DNA of 64,000 bases, from NCBI RefSeq assembly GCF_000046705.1, contig NC_005956.1:62001-126000 (forward strand), given 5' to 3'. This stretch comes from Bartonella henselae str. Houston-1. GTDB lineage: Bacteria; Pseudomonadota; Alphaproteobacteria; Rhizobiales; Rhizobiaceae. A program made the position numbers and the translations under genes. The notes under the pieces are model-generated. The model made no database searches and was not told where the DNA came from. It saw nothing but the letters and a program-made list of their open reading frames with translations. This document shows, piece after piece, positions 10,362 through 19,826 of the stretch (within the stretch, counting starts at the first letter, position 1; the number at the start of each line of letters is the position of its first letter).

Positions 10362-10898
10362 TTATTTAGCTGCTATCACCATCATCATTTGACGACCTTC
10401 GAGTTTTGGCTCAGATTCGATTTTAGCAATTTCACTTGTATCTTCTTTAACTCGCTGAAGAAGCTTTAATCCAAGATCTTGGTGTGCCATTTCACGTCCA
10501 CGAAAACGCAAAGTAATCTTTACTTTATCGCCATTACCAATAAAACGATGAATAGCCTTGAGCTTGACTCCATAATCATGAACATCAACATTTGGACGCA
10601 TCTTAATTTCTTTAATCTCAATGACTTTTTGTTTTTTACGTGTTTCAGCCGCTTTTTTTTGGGTCTGATATTTCAATTTGCCCAAATCGATAATTTTACA
10701 CACAGGAGGTTCTGCATTTGGTACAATTTCAACCAAATCAAGGCCGACTTCTGCAGCCATAGCAAGAGCTTCTTGTATTGTAACCACTCCTTGATGTTGC
10801 CCCTCATCATTAATAAGTTGAACGCGAGGAACCCGAATATCTTGATTTGCACGTGGCCCATCTTTTGGGGTATGTGTCATTTTAAATGGTTTGCGAAT
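10362..10898 (-). CDS. infC: Translation initiation factor IF-3, ATT start
   Basis: Binds the 30S subunit and checks start-codon pairing. It contains the N-terminal IF-3 domain ([16 protein letters not shown]), the linker with [16 protein letters not shown] and the C-terminal domain ending [14 protein letters not shown]. The first ATG (10880) gives 172 residues, but the better start is ATT at 10898-10896. It is preceded by a perfect AAGGAG (10912-10907) at 8-base spacing, there is an in-frame TAA just upstream, and it adds MRKPFK, which matches the MRRPFK/R beginning of rhizobial IF-3. The ATG at 10880 has no Shine-Dalgarno sequence. An AUU start is the known device by which IF-3 represses its own translation in E. 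coli. The total is 178 residues. rpmI and rplT are not adjacent here. Confidence 0.93.
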   Translation of the reverse strand: MRKPFKMTHTPKDGPRANQDIRVPRVQLINDEGQHQGVVTIQEALAMAAEVGLDLVEIVPNAEPPVCKIIDLGKLKYQTQKKAAETRKKQKVIEIKEIKMRPNVDVHDYGVKLKAIHRFIGNGDKVKITLRFRGREMAHQDLGLKLLQRVKEDTSEIAKIESEPKLEGRQMMMVIAAK

Positions 10899-11073
10899 GG
10901 TTTACGCTCCTTAATTTTGATTCACCTACAATACAATTTAATATACAATTATACACAGAAAAACAACTAGAATTCATGCTTTTTCATTATTTGATTTATG
11001 ATTTTGGGAGATAATTTAGAGGATAGAAATTTTTCTTTTATGAAGAGAAAATATTTTATGGAGGAAGAGAATA

Positions 11074-11853
11074 ATGGATCAAAATATTCCTTGTCAATTT
11101 TTTTCGTTTGAAAATACTGCTCTTGCAGTTCGGCATCGCAAAGGCCATTGCTTTCCTGGTTTGGTTTGGCTTTCTGGTTATCAATCCGATATGTTAGGAA
11201 GCAAAGCGATGTTGGTTGATAATTTTGCGCAAAAGAATGACTTGTCCTGTTTACGTTTTGATTACTCTGGTCATGGAGAATCTGAAGGTGATTTTTTTCA
11301 AGGAACAATTTCACGTTGGGTTAAGGAGAGTTTAGCGATTTTTGAGACCTATTGTGAAGGGCCACAAATTTTGATTGGTTCTTCTATGGGCGGGTGGATT
11401 GCATTGAAGCTTGCTATGATGTTAGCCCAGAAAAATAAAAGGCTTGCTGGCATGGTGTTGGTTGCGCCAGCTCCTGATTTTACGCAAACATTAGTGGAAC
11501 CAAAATTGGGCCTGGAGGAATGGAAAATTTTGGAAGAAAAAGGGTATATTGAACGACCTGCAGTTGGTGATGAGGAGCCGATGCCTTTTACAAAAGGGTT
11601 GATTGAAGATGGACGAGACAACTGTGTTATGAAAGGATGTCTTGATATTGGTTGTCCTATTCATATTCTACAAGGAATGGAGGATGATAAGATACCCTAT
11701 CAACATACATTGACTTTAATGAATCATTTGCCTTTACATGATGTAACGTTGACACTCGTTCGTGATGCAGATCACCGTTTTTCGCGTCCACAGGATTTAG
11801 AGTGTCTTGAAACAGTGTTAAGCATATTGATTGACCGAATTAATGCAGGATAA
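11074..11853 (+). CDS. Alpha/beta hydrolase, serine hydrolase family
   Basis: 259 residues, a single-domain alpha/beta-hydrolase. An oxyanion-type segment FDYSGHGESEG is followed by the nucleophile elbow GSSMGG (Ser at about 104), an acid in GMEDDKIP (Asp at about 204-205) and the histidine in DADHRFS (about 234). The triad is therefore complete. The overall form resembles small esterases/thioesterases of the ABHD10 type; no substrate can be named. A GGAGG-type ribosome-binding site precedes the ATG. It is followed 36 bases later by the YgjP-like gene in the same direction, probably the same transcript. Confidence 0.8.
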   Translation: MDQNIPCQFFSFENTALAVRHRKGHCFPGLVWLSGYQSDMLGSKAMLVDNFAQKNDLSCLRFDYSGHGESEGDFFQGTISRWVKESLAIFETYCEGPQILIGSSMGGWIALKLAMMLAQKNKRLAGMVLVAPAPDFTQTLVEPKLGLEEWKILEEKGYIERPAVGDEEPMPFTKGLIEDGRDNCVMKGCLDIGCPIHILQGMEDDKIPYQHTLTLMNHLPLHDVTLTLVRDADHRFSRPQDLECLETVLSILIDRINAG

Positions 11854-11889
11854 GGACCAAATAATTCATTGATGATAAAGATATAATGT

Positions 11890-12636
11890 ATGACCATTTA
11901 TGAACAGCATTTTATTTTCTCTGATCGCATTGTGCCGATAAGGGTACGCGAAAATAAGTACGCACGTCGTCTTATATTACGTATTGATGCGAGGGGTCGG
12001 GAAATTTGTGTAACAACGCCACCGGCAATAAACCTCTATTCGATTCAAGGTTTTATTGCAAAGCACCAATCTTGGATTGAAGCGCGCCTTGCTCGCGTGC
12101 AAATTGCTCACGCAAATTCTTATCTCAAAGAGGGTACAAAGATTCCTTTATTGGGTATTCCACATACCATACAGCGTAAAGAAGGACGCGGAATAACAGA
12201 AATCGTTGCAGGGGATGTACGACAAGAGCCCAAAATTGTTGTTTATGGGCAATTAGAATACCTGCCAAGACGCATTGCTGATGTTTTAAAAAAGCAGGCT
12301 GCACTCATTATAACGCCATTGGTGAAATGCTATGCACGTAAAGTAGAGCGTAAAGTGAAATCAATTTGTTATAAAGATACCAAGAGTCGTTGGGGTTCCT
12401 GTTCAATACATGGTAACCTTTCTTTTTCTTGGCGTCTTGTTATGGCGCCACAAGAAGTTATTGAATATGTTGTTGCCCATGAGGTCGCTCATCTTATTGA
12501 AATGAATCACGGACCAAAATTTTGGGCTCTTTGTGAAAAACTTTGCCCAAAAAGTGAAGCATATCGCACTTGGTTGAAGGAAAATGGTCATATGTTGCAG
12601 GCAGTCAATTTTCATTCATATAGGTTGGAGATATGA
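11890..12636 (+). CDS. YgjP-like (DUF45/M48-type) zinc metallopeptidase
   Basis: 248 residues. The N-terminal half begins with the RRLILRID segment common in this family. The C-terminal half has SRWGSCS followed by the zinc motif HEVAH (His about 197 and 201, Glu 198) and a third ligand in MNHGPKFW (His about 207). This order, WGSCS, then HExxH, then NH.. FW, is diagnostic of YgjP/SprT-like proteins. Function is poorly known; it is a predicted cytoplasmic protease. It lies 36 bases after the hydrolase gene. After the stop codon a tiny ORF begins on overlapping ATGA but stops after 15 codons. Confidence 0.85.
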   Translation: MTIYEQHFIFSDRIVPIRVRENKYARRLILRIDARGREICVTTPPAINLYSIQGFIAKHQSWIEARLARVQIAHANSYLKEGTKIPLLGIPHTIQRKEGRGITEIVAGDVRQEPKIVVYGQLEYLPRRIADVLKKQAALIITPLVKCYARKVERKVKSICYKDTKSRWGSCSIHGNLSFSWRLVMAPQEVIEYVVAHEVAHLIEMNHGPKFWALCEKLCPKSEAYRTWLKENGHMLQAVNFHSYRLEI

Positions 12637-12858
12637 AAAAAACCTTGAAGAAGCCAATAATGAATGGAACTTTTTGTTAAAAACACCGTTATCTGTATGC
12701 TTCGTCACGTATGATGAAGGAACCATTGAAGCTCTCAGCACAATTGTCTTCCCCTGCTTGGTTTGCTGAGTGTCTTCAATGTTTTTGCTTTATCTTTTTT
12801 GTAATTCAGCTTAATAACTCTAATTTTATAACTCTCAATTTAGATTGGAAGAGCGCTT

Positions 12859-14031
12859 ATGCCTGTTCTTACAGATCCACTTCAGATATTACAGGCACTT
12901 ATTCGTTGTCCTTCTGTTACGCCTCATGAAGCGGGTGCTTTATCAACTTTGGAACAATTTTTAACAAAGATGGGGTTTCATGTTGAGCGTCCTATTTTTG
13001 CCGATAAAAATACAGAGGATGTTGAAAATCTTTATGCAAAAATGGGAAAAGAGGGCCCGCATCTTATGTTTGCTGGTCATACGGATGTCGTGCCACCAGG
13101 TGATTTGGAAAACTGGAAGTACCCTCCTTTTGAGGGTGTCATAGATCAGGGGAAATTATACGGGCGGGGTGCTGTCGATATGAAGGGCGGGATTGCTTGT
13201 TTTGTTGCGGCATTTGCTCGAGTTCTTGAGAAACGCACCATTAAAGGAAGGGTAAGCCTTTTGATTACCGGTGACGAAGAAGGTCCTGCATTGAATGGTA
13301 CAGTTAAACTTCTCAAATGGGCAGAACAAAAAGGCGAAAAATGGACAGCAGCTCTTGTAGGAGAACCAACGAGCGTAAAAACTGTTGGTGATGTAATCAA
13401 GATTGGACGCCGAGGATCAATTTCTGGTATCATGACCGTTAAGGGGCGCCAAGGTCATGTTGCTTTTCCTGAGCGGGCAGCTAATCCATTGCCTTTAGCA
13501 AGTAAGCTTATACAATCATTGATACAAACGACTTTAGATGAAGGGACAGAGAATTTTCAACCCAGTAATTTGGAATTAACAGCAATTGATACAGGCAACC
13601 CCGCGATGAATGTTATTCCAGCGCAGGCAACGGTCCATTTTAACATACGTTACAATGATCTTTGGACAAAAGAAATGCTTATGGCAGAAATTGAAAACCG
13701 TCTTGCTTTAGTGCAATCGAAAAACAATAACGGTCAATACCCTTATTATCAGCTTGAGTGGATTCCAAGTTTAGGGGATGTTTTTTTGACTAAAAATGAT
13801 AAACTCATTAACACATTATCAAATGCGATCAAAAGTGTGACAGGGAATATACCAGAATGCTCAACTTCAGGTGGCACATCGGATGCGCGTTTTATTAAAG
13901 ATTATTGTCCAGTGATTGAATTTGGGTTACCTGGACAGACGATGCATATGGTGGATGAGTGTGTCACTGTTGATGCAATGGAAACTCTCACTTCTATTTA
14001 TGAATGTTTCATTGTTGATTTCTTTGCGTAA
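12859..14031 (+). CDS. dapE: Succinyl-diaminopimelate desuccinylase
   Basis: Removes succinate from N-succinyl-LL-diaminopimelate, a late step to meso-DAP and lysine. It is an M20 dizinc peptidase of 390 residues, the normal length. Zinc and catalytic motifs are in order: [12 protein letters not shown] (His, Asp), [10 protein letters not shown] (bridging Asp), [13 protein letters not shown] (catalytic Glu pair), [10 protein letters not shown] and [12 protein letters not shown] (last His). In many rhizobia dapE sits beside dapD; here dapD is 22 kb away at 36477-37325. The 3' flank (14047-14129) is an inverted copy of part of the neighbouring hemW. Confidence 0.95.
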   Translation: MPVLTDPLQILQALIRCPSVTPHEAGALSTLEQFLTKMGFHVERPIFADKNTEDVENLYAKMGKEGPHLMFAGHTDVVPPGDLENWKYPPFEGVIDQGKLYGRGAVDMKGGIACFVAAFARVLEKRTIKGRVSLLITGDEEGPALNGTVKLLKWAEQKGEKWTAALVGEPTSVKTVGDVIKIGRRGSISGIMTVKGRQGHVAFPERAANPLPLASKLIQSLIQTTLDEGTENFQPSNLELTAIDTGNPAMNVIPAQATVHFNIRYNDLWTKEMLMAEIENRLALVQSKNNNGQYPYYQLEWIPSLGDVFLTKNDKLINTLSNAIKSVTGNIPECSTSGGTSDARFIKDYCPVIEFGLPGQTMHMVDECVTVDAMETLTSIYECFIVDFFA

Positions 14032-14046
14032 ACACACGCGTGTTTT

Positions 14047-14129
14047 TTCAAAAGCAGATCCTTCTCAAATCGAAAACCGTGAACGTTCTGTCACAATCAA
14101 TGAAAAATATCCAGAACATTGGCTCGAAT
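14047..14129 (+). repeat. 83-bp inverted duplication of hemW interior, copy 1
   Basis: Base-for-base identical to the reverse complement of 14498-14580 inside hemW (83 of 83 positions by eye). It would encode the hemW residues [15 protein letters not shown] onwards to EHWLE, followed at once by TGA. It starts 15 bases after the dapE stop codon. Since hemW relatives contain a [12 protein letters not shown] segment at this point, the hemW copy is the original and this is a displaced fragment. Confidence 0.95.
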
Positions 14130-14228
14130 GAATGGAAAAGATAAGGCGTAATTCTGTCGAAAAAGGGTATGTGATTGTTCTCTCACAACTAATGTAACAA
14201 AAGGTGACAGGTTGAAACCATCAAGATT

Positions 14229-15428
14229 TTAGTGTGCCAATTGATTGATAATATAGTCAAGCAGAATGCGTCCTTTGTTTGTCGCTTTTAAGCGTTGGTT
14301 TTCTACCATTTCTACCAGCCCTTGTTGTTGTAAATCGATAAGTTTTTCCATGGGCAAGTTTTTAGAGCTTAAGCTTTTGTAGCGTATAAGATCCAAACCT
14401 TCGCAAAGACGCAAACCCATAAGGAGCATTTCGTTTGCTTGTTGTTCTGTCGTCAATTGTTCTGTCTCAATACAGCCATGTCCTGTCTTTTCTACCAATT
14501 CGAGCCAATGTTCTGGATATTTTTCATTGATTGTGACAGAACGTTCACGGTTTTCGATTTGAGAAGGATCTGCTTTTGAAGAGGCAGAAGAATGATTTTG
14601 TGAGTGCTCAATAAAGCGTCCATGAGCTCCTGGACCAAAACCCGCATATTCGTGATAACGCCAATAGAGAAGATTATGCACTGATTCCGCACCAGAAATT
14701 GCATGATTGGAGATTTCATAAGCTGGAAGCCCGTGTAGTGCGGTTATTTCTTGTGTGAGTTGATAGAGATCTGCTGCAAGTTCTGATTCGGGGAGAAACA
14801 GTCTTCCTGCGGCATGGAGCCGTTTAAATGCTGTTCCTTCTTCGATAGTTAGTTGGTAAAGAGAAAGATGGTCTGCTGCTAAATCAATGGCTTGAAAAAG
14901 TTCACATTTCCATTGTTCGAGTGTTTGTCCGGGGCGGGCATAGATAAGATCAAAGGATAAACGGGGGAAAATTTTCCGTGCTAAAGCAATAGCATGGAGA
15001 GCTTGTTTGACATCATGGAGACGTCCAAGTTGTCGTAGTGCTTTGTCATTGAGTGCTTGTACACCAAGAGACAAGCGGTTCACCCCTGCTACACGGTATC
15101 CACGAAAACGCTCTGCTTCTACACTGGATGGGTTCGCTTCCATTGTAATTTCAGCTTTATCATCGATGTTCCACGTTCTTGCCAATATCTGCAACAAGGC
15201 ATCAACAGTTTGAGGTGTCATAAGCGATGGGGTTCCCCCACCAATAAAAATACTCTTAATACAACGTGGACCTATTTTATGATATTGTGTTTCTATTTCA
15301 CGTTCAAAGGCGGTTACGAAACGTGGTTGATCAACACCATGAAGGCGAACATGCGAATTAAAGTCACAATAAGGACATTTGGCAGCGCAAAAGGGCCAAT
15401 GGATGTAGATGCCAAAAGGTTCATTCAT
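14229..15428 (-). CDS. hemW: HemW, radical-SAM heme chaperone
   Basis: Member of the HemN/HemW radical-SAM family; HemW proteins bind heme rather than oxidise coproporphyrinogen. The radical-SAM cluster motif CAAKCPYC (Cys 14, 18, 21) follows [15 protein letters not shown] and a C-terminal HemN domain with GFGPGAHG are present. The start is the ATG at 15428 ([11 protein letters not shown]), which overlaps the rdgB stop codon as ATGA; a longer frame to 15470 would run deep into rdgB. The product is 399 residues. It is convergent with dapE and contains the original of the 83-bp inverted repeat (14498-14580). Confidence 0.92.
   Translation of the reverse strand: MNEPFGIYIHWPFCAAKCPYCDFNSHVRLHGVDQPRFVTAFEREIETQYHKIGPRCIKSIFIGGGTPSLMTPQTVDALLQILARTWNIDDKAEITMEANPSSVEAERFRGYRVAGVNRLSLGVQALNDKALRQLGRLHDVKQALHAIALARKIFPRLSFDLIYARPGQTLEQWKCELFQAIDLAADHLSLYQLTIEEGTAFKRLHAAGRLFLPESELAADLYQLTQEITALHGLPAYEISNHAISGAESVHNLLYWRYHEYAGFGPGAHGRFIEHSQNHSSASSKADPSQIENRERSVTINEKYPEHWLELVEKTGHGCIETEQLTTEQQANEMLLMGLRLCEGLDLIRYKSLSSKNLPMEKLIDLQQQGLVEMVENQRLKATNKGRILLDYIINQLAH
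14498..14580 (-). repeat. 83-bp inverted duplication, copy 2 (inside hemW)
   Basis: Source copy within hemW, matching 14047-14129 exactly in inverted orientation. The arms are separated by 368 bases that contain the last third of a kilobase of hemW and its stop codon. Confidence 0.95.
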
Positions 15429-16072
15429 GAGAGTTTTAAAAGGTTTTCTGCTAAAAGTTTGAAGGCACATGCACGATGAGAGAGCGGTGTTTGATCATTG
15501 AGTTTCCAACCATGTTTTTGCTCCGTTGTCATTTCACCAAAGGTATTTTTATATCCATCTGGTAAAAAAACGGGATCAAAGCCAAAACCCTTATCTCCAC
15601 GTGGTGGCCAAATGAATGACCCTTCAACACGTCCGTGGAAATAATCTGCATGAGCATCGGGCCATGCAATGCATATAACCGATATAAACCGGCATTTTCG
15701 TTGGCTTTTTTTATGTGCTCCGATTTTTTGGAGTTTCTCTTCTATTTTTTGCATAGCTTTTAAAAAGTCGCGTGTACCATCGGATTGAAGAGCGAGATCA
15801 GCGGTATAAACACCTGGTGCACCATTCAGTGCATCCACTTCTAATCCTGAATCATCAGAGAGGGCAGGAAGTCCTGTATTTTTTGCAGCTGCAAAGGCTT
15901 TGATATAAGCATTTTCTTCAAATGTTGTTCCTGTTTCTTTTGGTTCAGGTAATCCGAGCTCTTTGGCTGATTGTATTGTTAAACCAAAGGGAGCAACCAA
16001 GGTGGTAATTTCCTGCAATTTGCCAATATTATGTGTAGCAATGACGAGCTTTTTGTTTGCTATGCTTCTCAT
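15425..16072 (-). CDS. rdgB: RdgB, XTP/dITP pyrophosphatase
   Basis: Hydrolyses non-canonical purine triphosphates (dITP, XTP) to monophosphates and so keeps them out of DNA. It has 215 residues. The nucleotide-binding start [14 protein letters not shown] carries the family THNxxK motif; [18 protein letters not shown] holds the metal/catalytic Asp pair; [12 protein letters not shown] and SHRACAF complete the signature. The stop codon overlaps the hemW start, so the two are coupled. In related genomes rph (RNase PH) usually lies between hrcA and rdgB; none is present here. Confidence 0.94.
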   Translation of the reverse strand: MRSIANKKLVIATHNIGKLQEITTLVAPFGLTIQSAKELGLPEPKETGTTFEENAYIKAFAAAKNTGLPALSDDSGLEVDALNGAPGVYTADLALQSDGTRDFLKAMQKIEEKLQKIGAHKKSQRKCRFISVICIAWPDAHADYFHGRVEGSFIWPPRGDKGFGFDPVFLPDGYKNTFGEMTTEQKHGWKLNDQTPLSHRACAFKLLAENLLKLS

Positions 16073-16318
16073 ATACGTCTCTCTAAAAATGAAAGGAGGG
16101 TGTTATTTTCTGGACTAAAAATCAGTTTAAACGAACATATAATATGAGTTCTGCCAGATTTTACGAGATATAATTTTTTTTGCATTTTTATTAATATTTC
16201 GTTCAAATGAAATCTTCTATGTTTGATGAGGACAATTATTGCAAAGGCATATACAAAGTATCTTTCTTTTTGATGATAGCATAAATATGTATTATACTTT
16301 TACACTGCTTTAGACCAT

Positions 16319-16348
16319 TTGACCAAACCTTGGCAAAATTTATATAAA
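16319..16348 (+). promoter_or_regulatory. Candidate sigma-70 promoter for hrcA
   Basis: TTGACC at 16319-16324, 18-base spacer, TATAAA at 16343-16348, about 30 bases before the hrcA start. No CIRCE inverted repeat is visible upstream of hrcA. Confidence 0.5.
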
Positions 16349-16379
16349 AAGAGAGTGTTTTTAAAGTAGTGAATTAATT

Positions 16380-17453
16380 GTGATGAAGCACAAACTTATT
16401 GATGATGAACTAAAATATCTTGATGAACGTTCGCGAGATATTTTTCGCCATATTGTGGAGGCTTATCTTAATGATGGAGGGCCTGTAGGATCACGAAATC
16501 TTTCACGGCTTTTGCGGCAGACATTATCACCTGCGACGATTCGCAATGTGATGAGTGATCTTGAACATCTTGGTTTGATTTATGCACCTCATGTATCTGC
16601 CGGGCGAATGCCAACACAGTCAGGGTTACGTTTTTTTGTTGATGCGTTTATGGAAGCGGGTGATTTGCCAAATGAGGAGCGGGAGAATATTGAAGCTCAA
16701 GTCAAGGAAGCAGGTCATGCACAATCAGTTGAACATTTTCTTGTTCAAGCGAGCCAAGTTCTTTCAGATCTTTCACGTGGAGCAGGGCTCGTTCTCGCGA
16801 CAAAACACGAAGGGACATTAAAGCATATTGAATTTGTACGCCTTGATGGGGAGCACGCTCTTGCTGTTTTAGTGACTCAACAAGGTGGGGTTGAAAATCG
16901 TATTGTTCATTTACCAGAAGGTGTTACCCATGCACAATTGACGGAGGCAACAAATTTTCTTAATGCGCATATTCAGGGGCTTACATTGAGTGAAGCTAAA
17001 GAGGAAATTGCACGTTTATGCTCAGAAACACGGGCTGCACTTGATCATTTGTCTCATCATCTTGTTGAAACAGGGTTAGCTCTTTGGGGAGGCGAAGGTG
17101 CTGATCATAAAATCCGTCTTATTGTTCGTGGGCGGAGTAATTTGCTTGAAGATGTAAAGGCAGAAGAAGATTTAAAGCGGTTACGACATTTGTTTGATGA
17201 CCTTGAAACGCGTGAAAGTATGGCTCAGTTGCTCGATTTAACGGATGAAGGTTCGGGAGTTCGTATCTTTATTGGTTCAGAAAATAAGTTGTTTTCACTT
17301 TCTGGGTCTTCTTTAGTTGTAGCACCTTATCGTGATTCACAACAAAAAGTCATTGGTGCTTTAGGAGTTATTGGACCAACACGGCTTAATTATGCAAGAA
17401 TCGTGCCTATGGTTGATTATACGGCTCAACTTGTGTCACAGTTGTTGCGTTAA
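16380..17453 (+). CDS. hrcA: HrcA, heat-inducible transcription repressor
   Basis: DNA-binding repressor that binds CIRCE elements, in alphaproteobacteria mainly upstream of groESL. It has 357 residues. The N-terminal winged helix contains GPVGSRNLSR and LSPATIRNVMSDLEHLG; a GAF-like middle and the C-terminal GALGVIGPTRLNYARIVP are typical. The start is GTG 16380 or ATG 16383 (adjacent codons). It is divergent from rdgB across a 307-base spacer and followed by grpE 135 bases on. No CIRCE site is visible in the window, so its targets lie elsewhere. Confidence 0.94.
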   Translation: MMKHKLIDDELKYLDERSRDIFRHIVEAYLNDGGPVGSRNLSRLLRQTLSPATIRNVMSDLEHLGLIYAPHVSAGRMPTQSGLRFFVDAFMEAGDLPNEERENIEAQVKEAGHAQSVEHFLVQASQVLSDLSRGAGLVLATKHEGTLKHIEFVRLDGEHALAVLVTQQGGVENRIVHLPEGVTHAQLTEATNFLNAHIQGLTLSEAKEEIARLCSETRAALDHLSHHLVETGLALWGGEGADHKIRLIVRGRSNLLEDVKAEEDLKRLRHLFDDLETRESMAQLLDLTDEGSGVRIFIGSENKLFSLSGSSLVVAPYRDSQQKVIGALGVIGPTRLNYARIVPMVDYTAQLVSQLLR

Positions 17454-17523
17454 AGTAACCAAATGAATATTTTTACGATAAACGCTTATTTTAGTTACGT
17501 AGCATTAAGATGCATAAATAGCC

Positions 17524-17553
17524 CTTGATTTTTGTCTGTAAAATTTCGATATC
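17524..17553 (+). promoter_or_regulatory. Candidate RpoH-type promoter for grpE
   Basis: CTTGAT at 17524-17529, 17-base spacer, CGATATC at 17547-17553, close to the alphaproteobacterial heat-shock consensus CTTGAA-N17-CCATAT. It sits about 35 bases before the grpE start. Confidence 0.45.
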
Positions 17554-17588
17554 GAGAATAACAAATCTTATGAAGGAATGGAATTTTT

Positions 17589-18251
17589 ATGTCTGATGAA
17601 AAAAACAAATTTACTGACGCTTCATTTGAAAATTGCGATTTGAAAAATCCATCTGATCGCGATGCACTTAAACAAGCTGCCGATAAGTTTTTAAAAGCGC
17701 ATGCAGCAGAAGCTGATGCAGACGTTAAAGGAGGAGGAGAGGCATTGGTTGATCCCTTGGCTGCTTTGCAAGATGAAAATAAAGAATTGAAAGATCAGCT
17801 TTTACGTCTTGCTGCAGATATGGAAAACCTTCGACGCCGTACTGCGCGTGATGTGGCTGATGCGAAAGCTTATTCAATTGCTAATTTTGCACGGGACATG
17901 TTATCTGTTTCTGATAATCTCAATCGTGCTTTGGATGCTATTCCAGAAGGAGCAAAGGAGAATGATGCTGGTTTAAAAACATTAGCTGAGGGTGTTGAAA
18001 TGACAGAGCGTGCAATGATAGCAGCACTAGAACGCCATGGGGTACAAAAAATTCATCCAGAGGGGCAAAAATTTGATCCTCACTTTCATCAAGCGATGTT
18101 TGAAATTCCTAACTCTGATGTTCCAGATAACACCGTTCAGCAAGTTGTTCAGGCTGGTTACATTATCGGTGAACGTGTTTTGCGTCCAGCTATCGTGGGT
18201 GTCGCAAAAGGAGGTGCGAAAGATATCTCTGTTGAAAGTGATTCGGATTAA
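17589..18251 (+). CDS. grpE: GrpE, nucleotide exchange factor for DnaK
   Basis: Releases ADP from DnaK. It has 220 residues, with an acidic N-terminus, a long coiled coil (about 60-120, including [19 protein letters not shown]) and the C-terminal beta domain with [20 protein letters not shown] and [27 protein letters not shown] precedes the ATG. It is separate from dnaK (25832) but follows hrcA, the usual alphaproteobacterial order. The 3' flank carries a perfect 15-bp tandem repeat and a terminator-like hairpin. Confidence 0.94.
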   Translation: MSDEKNKFTDASFENCDLKNPSDRDALKQAADKFLKAHAAEADADVKGGGEALVDPLAALQDENKELKDQLLRLAADMENLRRRTARDVADAKAYSIANFARDMLSVSDNLNRALDAIPEGAKENDAGLKTLAEGVEMTERAMIAALERHGVQKIHPEGQKFDPHFHQAMFEIPNSDVPDNTVQQVVQAGYIIGERVLRPAIVGVAKGGAKDISVESDSD

Positions 18252-18317
18252 AAAACATCAATAACGATTTCTTCTGACCTCAAAATATGGCAACATATGT
18301 AACTTTTCCACTTTCGT

Positions 18318-18347
18318 GAGGCGTTTTATAAAGAGGCGTTTTATAAA
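18318..18347. repeat. Perfect 15-bp tandem duplication
   Basis: GAGGCGTTTTATAAA occurs twice back to back (18318-18332 and 18333-18347) in the spacer after grpE. It is probably a replication-slippage duplication. Confidence 0.9.
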
Positions 18348-18357
18348 AGAGAGTTCT

Positions 18358-18380
18358 AAAGGGTGGAAGAACGCCCTTTT
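18358..18380. terminator. Stem-loop between convergent grpE and thpR
   Basis: AAAGGGTG (18358-18365) pairs with CGCCCTTT (18372-18379) around a 6-base loop, then one more T. It overlaps the thpR stop codon and could serve both directions. Confidence 0.6.
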
Positions 18381-18918
18381 ACCCTTGAAGTCTCCAGCTT
18401 CCTTTTACGATATAAGGAGCATTGCTTGAGGGAGAGGGCGATAACAATAAAACAAAATTGTTTACCTCAAAGGGGGGGAACGAAAAATTACTTCGAGAAG
18501 ACAGATAGTAAGAAAGATCTTCAGGTTGAATATCGAGCAGCCTAGCAAGAGTGATATGCGGAGTAAATTGTCTTTCATCAGGAGGTAATCTTAGGTGATT
18601 GCGAATACACTGCATCTTTTTGTGTAAAAGGTTGAGAGTTTCACAAGGCTCAATACGGACAACAAGAGAATGTGGCGTATTTTCTGAACTAAAAATTTCA
18701 AAACTCTTTATGTGTAGGACAAAAGGAGGAAGCTTTATTGTGTCAAAGGCACGTATCAGTTCATCTGCGAGTAAGCTTTCAATCTCACCAAAAAAAGACA
18801 AAGTGATATGAAAGTTTTGTGGGTTAATCCATTGTGCTTTTGGTAAGCCATTTTGCAGCGATATGAGTTCTTGAGTTGTTTTTTGAGGAATCTGAAGGGC
18901 ACTAAAAAGACGATACAT
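18379..18918 (-). CDS. thpR: ThpR, RNA 2',3'-cyclic phosphodiesterase (2H family)
   Basis: LigT/2'-5' RNA ligase-like 2H phosphoesterase. It has both signature motifs: HITLSFFG after NPQN, and HITLARLLD about 85 residues later. The start is ATG 18918 (MYRLFSALQIPQ), preceded by AAGGA at suitable spacing; upstream codons of a longer frame encode an unlikely hydrophobic stretch. The product is 179 residues, normal for the family. It stands alone, convergent with grpE. The physiological substrate of the bacterial enzymes is not settled. Confidence 0.88.
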   Translation of the reverse strand: MYRLFSALQIPQKTTQELISLQNGLPKAQWINPQNFHITLSFFGEIESLLADELIRAFDTIKLPPFVLHIKSFEIFSSENTPHSLVVRIEPCETLNLLHKKMQCIRNHLRLPPDERQFTPHITLARLLDIQPEDLSYYLSSRSNFSFPPFEVNNFVLLLSPSPSSNAPYIVKGSWRLQG

Positions 18919-19511
18919 AGTTTTCCTTAAAAAAAGATGCCACTGAAGCGTAATGGTTGAGAAGTTGAAGATTAATATAGCACTACCAATAGTGTAATGG
19001 TATAGAAAAAGAAAAGCCAAAAAATGGCGTGCGTAATTATGAATCTAAGAGAATGATTATAATTCCAATAAACGCCACATTTGCATGAATTCCATCGCAA
19101 AGATATGCATTGAGAAGATCGCTTGTGCTTTCGTTATTAGCGTCACAAATACAGCTAATAAGGAAAACTAACAGATTTTTGATTATGAGATCGTCTTTAT
19201 CTTTTTTAAAAGGAGATTCAAAGCGACTTTAATATTTTTATCTCTATGAATGTTTAAGCGTAATGACCTTCATAAGGCTCAACGAGTATTCAAACTGGTT
19301 AAATATCGATGGGAAAGAGGAGCACACGCAGAAATATTATGCACAACACAACCGCTAAAAGCACTTTTTCCCATGGTAATTATAACGCCAATTCATAACG
19401 AATATGAATGTTGATAGGACTTAAGAGAAAACGAGAAATCCGATAAAAATAATGATGAGGAAAAGTCTCTTTTTATTTTTAGAGATGATCATACTTTTTT
19501 TGTGTAAAGCT
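18919..19511. other. Gene-free spacer between thpR and the HPr gene
   Basis: About 590 bases with no credible ORF in either strand. In many rhizobia the gene after the HPr gene is ahcY; no trace of it is readable here. Near 19461-19490 there is a weak TCTCT/AGAGA hairpin with T-rich loop that may end the minus-strand operon. Confidence 0.5.
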
Positions 19512-19811
19512 CTAGTTCTCTTCTCCAAATTTATTATTTATGAGTTTTTCAAGAGCATCGAGCGCATCACTTGCTTCTGGTCCCCAAACGCGGATAGTGA
19601 GATTACAACCCGATGAAGCTGCTAACATCATAAGTCCCATAATTGATGAGCCCCCAACGGTTTGTCCATCCTTTTCAACTTCAACGATGGCGTTGAAATT
19701 GTCAACAATTTGGACAAATTTTGCAGAAGCACGTGCGTGCAACCCACGTTTATTACAGATATTGAAATGGCGACTGAGTATAGATGGTGGTAGAGGATCT
19801 TTGGAAAGCAT
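19512..19811 (-). CDS. HPr-family phosphocarrier of the regulatory PTS
   Basis: 99 residues. The phosphorylatable histidine lies in KRGLHARASA (His 25) and the HprK-target serine region reads GGSSIMGLMML (Ser about 56), so both control sites are kept. It is the last gene of the minus-strand cluster batR-batS-hprK-EIIA-HPr, 15 bases after the EIIA stop codon. No sugar permease (EIIB/EIIC) is near, which fits an alphaproteobacterial PTS that regulates rather than transports. The mature size (about 90) is reached by a short N-terminal extension. Confidence 0.92.
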   Translation of the reverse strand: MLSKDPLPPSILSRHFNICNKRGLHARASAKFVQIVDNFNAIVEVEKDGQTVGGSSIMGLMMLAASSGCNLTIRVWGPEASDALDALEKLINNKFGEEN

Positions 19812-19826
19812 GAGTTTAATTATCTG

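Noticed and set aside
12633..12760. Small ORF starting on the ygjP stop codon (ATGA) with GGAG upstream
   Set aside because: It stops after 15 codons; continuing the frame gives a little more reading but no recognisable protein. A dead gene start is possible but cannot be supported.
15429..15470. Longer hemW start at 15470
   Set aside because: It would overlap rdgB by 46 bases; ATG 15428 overlaps the rdgB stop as ATGA and begins the conserved [14 protein letters not shown].
16100..17588. CIRCE element near hrcA or grpE
   Set aside because: I searched for TTAGCACTC-N9-GAGTGCTAA by eye and found none in these spacers.
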